Shown here: positions 1 to 9,043 of the stretch, piece after piece | How positions within the stretch are numbered: the first letter of the stretch is position 1 | How the letters are laid out: every line of letters begins with the position of its first letter | Source of the DNA: Corallium rubrum | Lineage: Eukaryota > Cnidaria > Anthozoa > Scleralcyonacea > Coralliidae | DNA length: 64,000 nt | Direction of reading: 5' to 3' | NCBI GenBank assembly: GCA_964035015.1 | Contig: OZ036005.1 | Coordinates: forward strand, 15,709,625 to 15,773,624 | Program-made: the position numbers and the translations under genes | The notes under the pieces: generated by a model | What the model was told of the DNA's origin: nothing | Databases searched by the model: none | Seen by the model: only the letters and a program-made list of their open reading frames with translations

Positions 1-434
1 GCGAAAATGGCCCTGGGATCGGCTGGTCACGTGACACCCAGAATTTTTGGGTGTTTTGGCAAGAAAATTTATGCGATCTTTGTGTTTCGTTTTTGTATAA
101 TACGTATACATGAATAATAAATAAGAATTATTTAACGCTCTGCCGAATCACTCATGTGAACCTTTATCATAAATGCAACTGGCTAGCATTATTCATCATG
201 ATACTCCCCACGATTATCCAGGATACATTTAAATGTCGGGAAGAAACATATATCTAATGTTGTTCTTGACTTTAACCAAAGCTATCGTTACAATTCTTTG
301 GATGAACTTCGCAGAGTGGATTTATTGCAATTCATATTTTGATGAATAAATTACACTGTATTTGAATTAATCAAGTTTTTAAACCGGCCAATCCGATTAT
401 AGAATCGACCAGCCGATGCCAGGGCCATTTTCGC
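1..434. mobile_element. Short TIR element (MITE-like)
   Basis: The first 28 bases and bases 407-434 are inverted copies of each other with one mismatch; the outer ends read GCGAAAATGGCCCTGG and its complement. The interior is AT-rich and has no open frame. The left flank is outside the window, so the target duplication cannot be tested. A second GCAAAATGCCCTGGGGAC-like end at about 452-470 suggests another related end next to it. Confidence 0.6.
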
Positions 435-914
435 CGACCTCCCAATGTGGAGGCAAAATGCCCTGGGGACGAGGTTGTGACGGGTGCATAATAACACTAT
501 AAAAAATTTTATTCTGCAAGTATCAAGACTAACATTTCGTTATATTTTTACAATTATAGTAGTAAACAATATTCGTAAAACTCTAATATTAAAATTATTT
601 ATTTTAAGTTGTTTTCCTTACATTATATATGATTATTTATATTATTAGGAAAAGTTTTACAAATTTTTTTACCTGTTTTTTCTTTTTTTTCATAGTATAC
701 AAATGCAGTGGTGATATGGCAACATGAACAATAAAGAAGAGTAAATATCTACTATGTGAGTTGTGGGCAAGAAACCAGGGCCTGGATTGAATAAATAAGA
801 CAGCTGAAAAGTCATTTTTATTATATTGTTTTATTTTTAATATATTGTTTGGGTTTTTTTCTCATTATGTAGCATCACTGCATCAGGCCTGGCAATGGGA
901 AATAATTATGAATT
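435..914. other. AT-rich stretch without gene
   Basis: No open frame, RNA gene or long repeat is seen. It holds poly-T runs and AT-rich sequence. Confidence 0.6.
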
Positions 915-1200
915 TATGATGACATCTAACAGGTGTGTATTTATAGCTCAGCATTTTTAAGGTTTAGAAATTAAGTTCCTTCTTTTCCTCTGTTTGTGTA
1001 ACTTGGCCTGGTAAGGAGAGATTATAACCACAATAAAACCTAACAGGTGTGTATTAGGTTAGCATTTTTAAGATTTAGAAATTCATGTCTTTTTTTTTTC
1101 TCTTTCTCCAAGCAAGGAGAAAATACAGGTGTATATACATTTGCTAGCATTTTTGAGATTTAAAAACTAATAGTAATATGCCTTTCTTTCTTTTTTTCTT
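915..1200. repeat. Degenerate tandem repeat, about 110 bp unit
   Basis: Three to four diverged units each contain ACAGGTGTGTAT, then GCATTTTTAAG or a close variant with TTTAGAAATT, then a pyrimidine-rich run. The units are old and of uneven length. The CAG/GTGTGT and polypyrimidine parts look like intron signals, but no exons can be assigned. Confidence 0.5.
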
Positions 1201-1470
1201 TATTTTATGGTGTATCCAGCTAGACAAAAAATTATACATTATTATAAACGCCAAATGGCTTAAGGGTTCGTATACTGTGTTGATATATATTTGTCTCCTC
1301 TAATTTATATAGTGTGGCCATGCAGAAGGAATTTAAGAAATATGGGCTGCCAAATGTAGATTTCAAGATTAACTCAGCAATGTTGTATTTAATATTTATA
1401 CATTATATAGTGTGGTAAACATTGACAAAAAGAATTCGAAAACTAATAAGATGTTTTTCTTCTTTCCTAG

Positions 1471-1640
1471 TTTTGGCTACATAATTTATACTTTGCATCT
1501 TCTCAAGCCTGGATTCGTAAGTAAAGATTATATGCATGACCATTTTTCTTTTCTTTTTGCAGTATTATATGTGGCTAAATTAGAAAAACGAAGTGTACAA
1601 AAATTGTTGGATTGTACGCTGTTCGCATTCGTCGAAAAAT
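1471..1640 (+). other. Possible exon pair of an unknown spliced gene
   Basis: A pyrimidine tract ending in TTTCCTAG (to 1470) is followed by 46 bases and a GTAAGTAA donor at 1517. A second tract ending in TTTTTGCAG (to 1562) is followed by an open stretch to the TAA at 1640-1642. These look like acceptor-exon-donor-acceptor signals. The peptide matches nothing I recognise, and short AT-rich sequence produces such signals by chance. Confidence 0.2.
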
Positions 1641-1739
1641 AAGAAGACTTATAGTAGTGAAATGCTCTTTATTTTTGTAAATCTTAGTTGATAGGCATGA
1701 AAAATAATAAAAACAGTTACCTGATGTTTCTGTCACGTA

Positions 1740-1867
1740 GTTTTTTTCCCCGAGCCGGGCGACGGGCCGAAGGCCCGGAGCCCGGTGAGGATGCTAATCT
1801 CGACACGCGTGGAGTCCACTTACATGCGAAATTACACGCGAGCGGGAAAGAAATTCTGCGAGATGTT

Positions 1868-1899
<32 letters not shown>

Positions 1900-1912
1900 T
1901 GTATATATATAT
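1740..1912. repeat. GC-rich hairpin and (ATGT)n microsatellite
   Basis: A GC-rich island at about 1748-1790 contains the self-complementary core GGGCCGAAGGCCC. It is followed at 1869-1905 by a run of ATGT units ending in (AT)n. Open frames here are products of the repeat. Confidence 0.7.
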
Positions 1913-2399
1913 CCATCAAATCGCCAACTTTCGCGGCTCAAGCGAAACAAAATCTTTGTCAGAAAAATTGGTTTACAAATGACCGAAAAAGGAAAGCCAA
2001 GAAGAGATGTTGCAGTGGGATGAACCAAACAATATTAAACACGACTAGAAACCATTGAAAAAGCATGAAAAATTGCGATAAAGATCGGAAACGATGCCGC
2101 CAAATGTGATTGAGAAAAAGATGTTTCTTCGTGTGTCTGTTCAAAGCCAGCAAAAGACTTATGCACTGGTATATCTTGCTCGAGAGAGAACAGTGAATTG
2201 AAAGGACCATCATCGCAAACAGCTTTTCACATTTTGAAGAGAATTGATTGCTTTTTACTAAGAACCGAACGAGAAAACCACGGAAACCAAACGCCGTAAA
2301 CCGTATGGCAGTGTTTGCAGCATCTGAGAAGAGCCCAAAGAAAATTTCACGGTAAGCAGTGATTCGTATTTAACTTACCAGCCGTTTCTTTAGCTGATT
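1913..2399. other. Unassigned sequence
   Basis: No supported gene is seen; the open frames are short and without recognisable domains. Confidence 0.5.
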
Positions 2400-3010
2400 A
2401 GAGTCGGTATATATCCGAAACCTTTTCAGTATTAATTAAACTCAGTTAAAACAGCAAAAATCTTGTCAAATAATATACATTTTCCCAGGCGTTTTTTTCC
2501 ATGGTTCGAGTAAAACTTTGCATTAAGTTATAGTTCTTCCCTGGTTAGTTTTTCCTCTCTTATACCTACAGTTTTCAGGCTGTTACCCACGTTTCTTTCT
2601 GTTCTGATGTTTTTCTTTGAGGTTCAACATTATATTTGGAACATGATGAATCATATTATTAAAACAGTTTAATAGGCACCTTGATATAAGCGTCTGTAAT
2701 TATTGTTTGTTTGTTTTTATTGTATTGTTTGTCAGTTTCTGGTGCTATTAAGTTAGGTCGTGACACAAGTTTTTCCTCAGCCACTGCTTTATTATTTTGG
2801 AATAAAACATTACTTAGGAAATTGGTCAATAATAGGAAAACTACATTCATAAAAGTGATAAAACAGGATGTAAAGGAGGCCAGGAGGGCAAGGGTGTTTA
2901 TATTTGTATAAAAAAACATCAGGTGCTTATTTTAATCGGGTGGGGGGGGGGGGGGGGTGGTGTATGTATATTTAATGTGTTAAAAGCGGGCGAGGGGGTT
3001 GCGTTTATGT
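2400..3010 (+). repeat. Dispersed repeat X, copy 1
   Basis: This stretch recurs on the opposite strand at 44510-45068 at high identity, from the GTCGGTATATATCC end through a poly-G run (2940-2957) to GGTTGCGTTTATG. Both copies include the same small frame with the residues NNRKTTFIKVIKQDV, which is probably fortuitous. The type of element is unknown. Confidence 0.65.
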
Positions 3011-3189
3011 ACTTCTAGTAGTCATAGTTACTTCTGTGCAAGTGTTTTCTCATTTTTTTCGCCAGCAAACGGGGTACACCCGGGGAATTTTTGTACCCGC
3101 ATTTTGTTTATCCACGCGTGGAATACACGGGAAAAACGCGTAAAAACGCGAAAAATTCTCGATTTAAACAGACAAAAACAGCATTGATA

Positions 3190-3450
3190 TCATGCCCGAA
3201 CAACCATGTCAGAACAACCATGTTCTAGCGTGTTACTTCATCCCACTAAAACAACGCTGTTATCATGCTTGAAACTTGCTGTTTCAACAACCTTGTTCAG
3301 GTCTGTTCCTTTGACAAGCCATGAACAGATTGCTCCAACATGCATGAATAAGCCTGTCAACAACTATGTTCAAGCTGGCCAGCTCAACCATGTTCAAGCC
3401 TGTCGACATCAATCATGTTCAAGCTTGTCAACAAGCAAAAACAAGCTGTG
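3190..3450. repeat. Imperfect minisatellite, roughly 20-25 bp units
   Basis: Many diverged copies of a motif like CAACCATGTTCAAGCCTGT occur in both spacing variants. The unit is poorly conserved. The long open frame over it is repeat-derived. Confidence 0.5.
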
Positions 3451-3657
3451 CGTTTTTACGCGTGTACATTTAAAGCTTTGTATAGCCTGCGTAGCAGGGG
3501 GGGGGGGGGGGGAGAAAAATTGGAAAGAGGAGTAGAGGGGAGGGCCTGCAACTAAACCCGTGTATTTTGCCATTTAACGTTCAGATTCTGAACGCTAAAT
3601 ACTGATTGGCTAACAGTAAATTTTCACCTTTTCGACGTCCGGTTATCTGGCTCACTG

Positions 3658-4497
3658 AGACCCCGTTTATACGATGCCGGTACAGTGGCGTAGCCAGGGT
3701 GTATATATTGGAGGGGCCGAGCGCCGAAGGCGCGAGGTAGCTAGGGTGGGTCCGGGGGCATGCCCCCCCGGAAAAATTTTGAATTCTGGGGCCTCTGCGA
3801 TGTGATTTCCTGCGTTTTGTGGGCTCGAATTAAAAGAATTTAGAACATAACAAGTAGTACACATAAAAAGATATTTTTATGGTTTCACAAGAAAGCTTAG
3901 CTAATATATCTTTGTGTATAAAGAAAAGTTACATTTGTAAAAACACATGTGGAGGAGCTTATGGTAATGGTACCATAAAACATAGTATTCACAGTACTTC
4001 ATGTTATACAAATATTTCAGATCGCACCCGTCATTGATACTTTCGAACAACCTCGGCAATTCTCGGCCAAAAAAAAATATGGTGTGCTTGACTGTCGAGT
4101 GATTGAAATAATACGCTTGTAATGTAAATTATTACTTGCAGTTAGTAAGACCCCAATTATATATATTGTCATCTATTAAAGCACTCACAGGAATGTTGGG
4201 AGGATCCAGCGATCATTTCGTACCCCCCCCCCCCCCCAATATTTTCTCCTCGGATTTGGGCTTTTCACAGGGGCTGTCTTGAAGACGATTGGGGGGGGGG
4301 GCAGAGCCCCCCTTGCCCCCCCTTGGCTACGCCACTATGCCGGTACAATTTGAAAACGGAACAAAATCATGCCGTTTAGGCCTTGCGTTTACACGAAACC
4401 GGCATAAAAATAACATGAAATGTTATACGCTGTATTTGCATACCGCCATGATTTTGTTCCGTTTTCAAAATGTACCGGCATCGTGTAAACGGGGTCT
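3658..4497. mobile_element. Small TIR element split by a hAT-like insertion
   Basis: The left end (AGACCCCGTTTATACGATGC, 3658 on) and the right end (to 4497) are inverted copies. After removing the insertion at 3683-4337, the inverted repeat continues through the GAAAACGGAACAAAATCATG stretch at about 4352-4373, giving a TIR of about 55 bases and an element of about 180 bp. It has no coding capacity. Confidence 0.65.
3683..4337. mobile_element. hAT-like non-autonomous transposon (655 bp)
   Basis: The ends CAGTGGCGTAGCC and GGCTACGCCACTA form a TIR. The 8-bp TGCCGGTA lies directly on both sides (3675-3682 and 4338-4345), a perfect target duplication. The 8-bp duplication and CAGTG-type ends are hallmarks of the hAT superfamily. 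The interior has poly-C and poly-G runs and no transposase. Confidence 0.8.
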
Positions 4498-4516
4498 GAG
4501 TCAAACACAGCAAATT

Positions 4517-4759
4517 ATGGACGCCATGACTCAACACGGAGATAGTTTCGAGCGACGTTTGATAGCTGTTTTACACTCGCCAGAAGGGAAAGGGTTCAAG
4601 TATGATTTAAGAGAGGAGCAGCGGTTGGGGGTCACGCAGTTATTCATTGGCAAAGATCTACTGGCTATTCTTCCAACTGGATTCGGAAAAAGCTTAATTT
4701 TCCAGCTATTGGCACTCCTATTACCAACGAAATCTGTGCTCGTTGTCACTCCTCTATAG
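4517..4759 (+). pseudogene. RecQ-like DNA helicase, N-terminal fragment
   Basis: The 80 codons encode the start of a superfamily 2 helicase. LREEQRLGV resembles the Q-motif region, LPTGFGKSLIFQ is Walker A (motif I), and SVLVVTPL is the start of motif Ia. The frame stops at TAG just after this, where full-length RecQ proteins continue for hundreds of residues. It may be an exon or a captured fragment. The longer upstream open frame belongs to the TIR elements. Confidence 0.6.
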
Positions 4760-5467
4760 TATATAGTTATTTAATGCAGGGCTGTGATATTTTGAACTCC
4801 GATGCCGATGGGCTTTCATGTTGACGACTTTTGAATGATTCCGAGGAGAAACGAGATGAGTGTGAATTGGCATGGCATAATATTTGCACACGGCATCTTG
4901 TCAGTTGTGGAACAAGATGGTTAGTCATTTCAGAACTACTCATCACTGAAATATATTGTGTGCGTATGTTATCACATGTTGAATGAGCTTTCATTTGATG
5001 TATAGTTCAAGTTTCTCCGTTAAGTAAAACTCGTTAAAATGTCCAAAATCTGCGAACTGCTGTTCGAAATATCAAATATTACAAATAAACAGTAAGTTGA
5101 CTTCTCACAAGTGTTAATAGAGAATTTTAGAATTTTTTAAATGATATAACAGATGAGATATATATCAAACAGAAGCTTATTGAAAAATACTATTTGGAGT
5201 AGAAATTTCTGGGGAAATATTCTTAAAATGGGGAAACGTCGGTCATTTGATTCATTGTGTGAATGTGTTTATATGAATCAGCCATATAAACACTAATGAG
5301 TGCAACAGTTGTTAATCGCGACTTCGACCTAGCTAGTATTTTTAGTCTTCAGATTTAGACCCCATTGTGAGTTATTTATCCATTGACAAACCAACCGACC
5401 TAAATGCAAGTAAGGAGTCAATTTTTTGAGTTGCTATTTATGATAAGATATAGGTGTATATATTAGT
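4760..5467. other. Unassigned AT-rich sequence
   Basis: No supported gene is seen. The last part precedes the relict Polinton-like genes and may be degraded sequence of that element. Confidence 0.5.
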
Positions 5468-5965
5468 ATGACACAGAGAAGGAAAACCGTTACATATGTT
5501 TCATCAGGTCTTAGTGAAGATGATTTGGCAATGCTCAATAATCTGTATGAAACTAATAAAATGAAAATGCATTGTTATAGGATGTTGGCTAAAAGATACA
5601 GAAGGTACATTTTGTCTAAAACAATGGCATCAGTTGTACTGACTACATCGGGTGTGATAGTGGGTACTGTAACTGCTAACCCAATTCCCATTGGCGTTCT
5701 ATCAGGCGTGGGAGTGTCGCTTCACACCTTTATACAGAAAAGTAGTTTAGCTAATAAGAAGCAGGCATGTGCAGAGGCGTATAGATTATACAGGGGTATC
5801 ACTGACAAAATGGTACAGACCATACAAGGCTTTGAGCCATACAATCATGATGTACTCTGTTCAGATATCTCTCTCATTGATGGAATAGTTAGTGGGTCTG
5901 ATGCAGTACCTATTAATGGTATTAGTGAAAAGTACTACAAAAAATACTTCCCCCAAAGCAAATAG
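5468..5965 (+). CDS. Glycine-rich membrane protein of the relict element
   Basis: An intact frame of 165 codons, homologous to the 170-residue product at 55144-55656. Both have a basic N-terminus, a helical region, then a hydrophobic glycine-rich stretch containing VTANP (about residues 55-85), then a second helical domain ending in an acidic LxDxIV segment. The pattern suggests a membrane-inserting or capsid-associated protein of unknown role. The start is ATG at 5468, preceded by ATATTAGT, similar to the start-codon motif of the large element. That the frame stays open while its neighbours are broken may be chance. Confidence 0.65.
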   Translation: MTQRRKTVTYVSSGLSEDDLAMLNNLYETNKMKMHCYRMLAKRYRRYILSKTMASVVLTTSGVIVGTVTANPIPIGVLSGVGVSLHTFIQKSSLANKKQACAEAYRLYRGITDKMVQTIQGFEPYNHDVLCSDISLIDGIVSGSDAVPINGISEKYYKKYFPQSK

Positions 5966-6011
5966 CTGTATTGGTATGGAAGCTATACCCTACTGAAGAA
6001 AAAGTCAGTGA

Positions 6012-6136
6012 GTCATCAATAATCATCTACATAGGTCATCTATAATCATCTACATAGGTCATCTATAATCATCTACATAGGTCATCTACAATCATCTACA
6101 TAGGTCATCTATAATCATCTACATAGGTCATCTATA
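6012..6136. repeat. 22-bp tandem repeat, about 5.5 units
   Basis: Units of GTCATCTATAATCATCTACATAG repeat almost perfectly between two relict genes. This looks like recent slippage in a non-coding spacer. Confidence 0.85.
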
Positions 6137-6157
6137 AAATATTATATAGACTACTGT

Positions 6158-6481
6158 ATGGAGAGTAATGAAGAAAAAATAACTATTGTAGTAAAGACTA
6201 AAGATCCTATGAGAGTAGAAGCAGGGAAAAAACTGGCAGCCCTCTCAAAAGCAGCCAGAGAAAGAAAGAAGGTACCAGTAGAAAAACCACCAGCAGAGGA
6301 GCACAGTAGTTGGAATGTCCCAATAGTAGTGGTAGGATTATTAATAGCAGCAGGTTCCTTATATTTTACTTATGCAACATATGCATTAAGTAGCACTGCT
6401 CCCAAACCAGTAGCCAAGGACATAACACAACACCTAGTAACCAAGGACCCTCGAACAACCTTCTTAGAAAGCCTAGACTAG
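6158..6481 (+). CDS. Small single-pass membrane protein of the relict element
   Basis: The 107 codons are homologous to 56726-57112. The shared N-terminal motif is KTKDPMRVEAGKKLAALSK here (KVKDPKRVAAGKRLAQISK there). Then come a basic linker and one transmembrane helix (about residues 50-72). The start is ATG at 6158 after TATATAGACTACTGT. Function unknown; the conserved basic N-terminus next to a membrane anchor could bind DNA or a capsid partner, which is only a guess. Confidence 0.65.
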   Translation: MESNEEKITIVVKTKDPMRVEAGKKLAALSKAARERKKVPVEKPPAEEHSSWNVPIVVVGLLIAAGSLYFTYATYALSSTAPKPVAKDITQHLVTKDPRTTFLESLD

Positions 6482-6502
6482 AAATATAATATCCATTAAG
6501 TT

Positions 6503-6725
6503 ATGGAGAAAAAGGTAATGAACAGTGTTTATGAATGTGTACTAATCACTAGAAGCAGTTGGCATTTCTATGGTAAGTAAGAAAATACTAAAGGAACCCC
6601 TAAATACACCTGAGTCACTAAAGGGTGCGGCTAAACTAGCAGTGGCAGTCGCATTAAGTAGTTGCCTTGTAAGTTACACACAAAACAAGAAGATTATCCC
6701 AGTTGATCCATTCAAATCTACCTAG
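6503..6725 (+). pseudogene. Small membrane protein, frameshifted (relict)
   Basis: Homologous to 57129-57365. The first part (MNSVYECVLIT) and the last part (ending PVDPFKST) match, but they lie in two different frames, joined by a one-base difference near 6550. An ATG at 6570 opens the second part only. In the intact counterpart the product is about 78 residues with one hydrophobic segment. Function unknown. Confidence 0.65.
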
Positions 6726-6736
6726 TAGTATAAATG
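6726..6736 (+). promoter_or_regulatory. TAGTATA start-codon motif (relict)
   Basis: TAGTATA at 6726-6732 lies one base before the ATG at 6734. The same heptamer touches several start codons in the large element (see 49851, 51092, 54344, 57122). Confidence 0.5.
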
Positions 6737-7168
6737 GCAGGTAGTCAAGCAGGTGGAGAAGTACAGACAGCTTTTGCAGCAATAAGTTTTGCAGGTGCTG
6801 GGTACCTCTTTAGTAAGCTAAATCATAACGGATATGAAGATGAATTAGAGCGACATAATCATTCATTAGAATAATTAGCAGCAAGTGAGGAAAAATTCTA
6901 TGAAAATGAAATAAAACATAAAGATAGAATTGCAATCCTAAGGACGGAACTAAGTGATGCTAATAGTGACATCAACCAGACTAATAAAGCGTTGGAAAGA
7001 TTACAGACATTCACTGCCGCAGATGGAAGGACTTTCTCACGCGAACCACTTCTTAGTGATTACTATACTCCCTCTAAGGAAATGCAGAAGTATCAGGAAA
7101 TAACAGTTGGCGTGATAGGTCTAGGCAGTGGATTTATAGCGCATAGAATATATGTACTTACCACTTAA
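6734..7168 (+). pseudogene. Coiled-coil membrane protein with internal stop (relict)
   Basis: The 144-codon frame matches the C-terminal part of the ORF at 57424-58440 (from the ATG at 58021). It has a hydrophobic N-terminus with FAGAGYLFSKLNH, a charged coiled coil, the motif SDYYTPS and a hydrophobic C-terminus. A TAA at 6872-6874 stands where the intact copy has a glutamine codon. The rest of the frame is open. Here the protein starts on its own with ATG, which shows that this domain exists as a separate gene. Confidence 0.7.
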
Positions 7169-7311
7169 AGAGATTTCCTGCAGTAATATTATGCATGATC
7201 CCCTTTGGTGTGATGGATATATGTCCCTTGATTGGAGGGGGGGGGCATGCTTGTATGAAATGCGGTTATATGGGAGAAGTAGCTTACTATGTCCAAGAGT
7301 ATGACCCTGAC
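7169..7311 (+). other. End of relict segment
   Basis: Short sequence with a poly-G run and one frame with a CxxCGY pair. In the intact element the next gene (58470) is a small zinc-ribbon protein, so this could be its remnant, but the similarity is too weak to claim. Confidence 0.25.
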
Positions 7312-7525
7312 CACTCACTCACTCACTCACTCACTCACTCACTCACTCACTCACTCACTCACTCACTCACTCACTCACTCACTCACTCACTCACTCACTC
7401 ACTCACTCACTCACTCACTCACTCACTCACTCACTCACTCACTCACTCACTCACTCACTCACTCACTCACTCACTCACTCACTCACTCACTCACTCACTC
7501 ACTCACTCACTCACTCACTCACTCA
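7312..7525. repeat. (TCAC)n array 1
   Basis: About 53 uninterrupted tetranucleotide units. The long Thr-His-Ser-Leu frame over it is an artefact of the repeat. It separates the relict Polinton from LINE copy A. Confidence 0.95.
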
Positions 7526-7940
7526 TGTGTGGATCCTACAAAATTCGAGGAAAACGTGTAGAAAATCCGAATGAATATACTGACTATTGTGACTTGTGTG
7601 AAAGAAACTATTCAAACACAGTAAATCATGCTTTGTTGTACTGTAGTGGATCTTATGATCAAAGAGAGAAGTTATGGTCTTGGATCAGCGATAGTTTACC
7701 TGCTTCGCTAAGTGTATACTTAGCTTGTTTGTCAGATATAGATTTTTTGTTTTGTATTTGTGGAGAAAAGAATGACATTCTTTGTTCAGACCTCGATGTA
7801 TGGACACTGCTTCTAATAGAATCAGCATGTTACATTTCATCGTGTTTTAAATGCACTATGCTAACTATTTAATTTTAATTATTTAATCAATTTTTTTTGT
7901 AAGTAACTCTTCAGTAATTGGAGGCAATAAAGATTTATAC
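7526..7940 (+). mobile_element. LINE copy A, 3' end only
   Basis: This segment is nearly identical to the 3' end of copy B (12172-12588). It holds the last 113 codons of ORF2 with a CxxC...HxxxxC zinc motif (CDLCERNYSNTVNHALLYC), a stop at 7870 and a 3' UTR ending GGAGGCAATAAAGATTTATA. It is 5'-truncated directly at a (TCAC)n array and followed by another. Confidence 0.85.
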
Positions 7941-8110
7941 TCACTCACTCACTCACTCACTCACTCACTCACTCACTCACTCACTCACTCACTCACTCAC
8001 TCACTCACTCACTCACTCACTCACTCACTCACTCACTCACTCACTCACTCACTCACTCACTCACAAAAATTCAGTCACTCACTCACAAAAATTCAGTCAC
8101 TCACTCACAA
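7941..8110. repeat. (TCAC)n array 2 with AAAAATTCAG spacers
   Basis: Pure TCAC units to 8064, then alternating blocks of CAAAAATTCAG and TCACTCAC. Confidence 0.9.
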
Positions 8111-8387
8111 AAATTCAGTCACTCACAAAAATTCAGCCATTTGAATGTTACTTCTTATTATTCCGGAAGTTTACCACAAAAGCAAAATGCTTATCTAAGG
8201 AGGTTCACATCCGATACCTTTTATTTTTAAATGTTACAATGTTACTTTAATCTAGAAAAGTTGGGAAAGTTAACACAGGCAAAATGGTATCTTGAGCAGG
8301 ATCCGATAAAAGAATCTTTAAGCTAGTCACTTTTTCCAAACACAATGAATAGGTATATTGAAAGTAGTTCGTAGGAACCGAAATATA
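8111..8387. other. Unassigned spacer between LINE copies
   Basis: No gene recognised. It ends in a short TCAC run (8388-8404) that begins LINE copy B. Confidence 0.5.
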
Positions 8388-8544
8388 TCACTCACTCACT
8401 CACTATCTTCAAACAGAAGTACAATTGATTTTGAATGCCCAATAGAACCTGAGGTTAGTCTTCGTACAAAGGCAAATTCGTATGCAAATACAACAAGACA
8501 AACTAAGTTGTTAGAGAAAATCAGTCAAGTGAAAAAAATTTAAA

Positions 8545-9043
8545 TTCAAGCCAAAGTAATTTCCAACTTAGCAGCAAAGAAAATAAGTCCAACTCGTCCA
8601 CTGTTGATAAACAAGCGCAAACCAGAGAACATGAAAATCAGAACATTGGCAACCATGTTGGCACAGAGATAGTAAACGATGCGCCAAGTGATCTCAGACA
8701 TGATCAAGTCGAAGACAGTGGAAGCTTCGTTGGCGTCGAGAGAAGAAGTATAAAACGAGTCTATCTTGGTGGTGTTCGAGAAGGCGTTAATTATGTGGGC
8801 TTAATAACAACGTTCATGGAGCGCAAGGGGACTTCTCCAACATTTGTCAGGTTATTTTCAAGCAAAAGAAAAGGAACCGTTGCCGTTAGAGTAAATGTAA
8901 ATAAGGAAGACTTTGATCGGGTGTTGGAAAACGGGTTTTGGCCCAAACATGTTTATGCCAGACCTTGGGTATCAAAACAAAATTGGTCTAAAAAGTCATC
9001 GGAAGCATCAGTAAACAAGAACAATCATTCAGAACAAGATTAG
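8545..9043 (+). pseudogene. LINE B ORF1b, RRM/CTD-like protein
   Basis: The frame has no clear ATG near its beginning. It encodes a charged N-terminus and then the domain shared with copies D and E: a KRVYLGGVREGV strand, FVRLFSSKRKGTVAVRV, and FWPKHVYARPW. This resembles the nucleic-acid binding C-terminal domain of CR1/L2-like LINE ORF1 proteins, where a similar FWPxGVxVRxW pattern occurs. Confidence 0.6.

Larger units (their letters stand above)
5468..7311 (+). mobile_element. Relict segment of a Polinton/adintovirus-like element
   Basis: Four consecutive reading frames match, in the same order and orientation, four genes of the large element at 55144-58440: the glycine-rich membrane protein, the KDPxRVxAGK protein, the VPDPFK-type small protein and the coiled-coil membrane protein. 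The kinase and the acidic repeat gene between the first and second are absent. The DNA is much more AT-rich than the 55-58 kb copy, so this is a different lineage. It is cut off by (TCAC)n at 7312. Confidence 0.75.

Noticed and set aside
7289-7561. Long Thr-His-Ser-Leu protein frames (also at 7918, 12564, 19733, 42723)
   Set aside because: They are translations of the (TCAC)n microsatellite, open in several frames, and partly run into LINE sequence.
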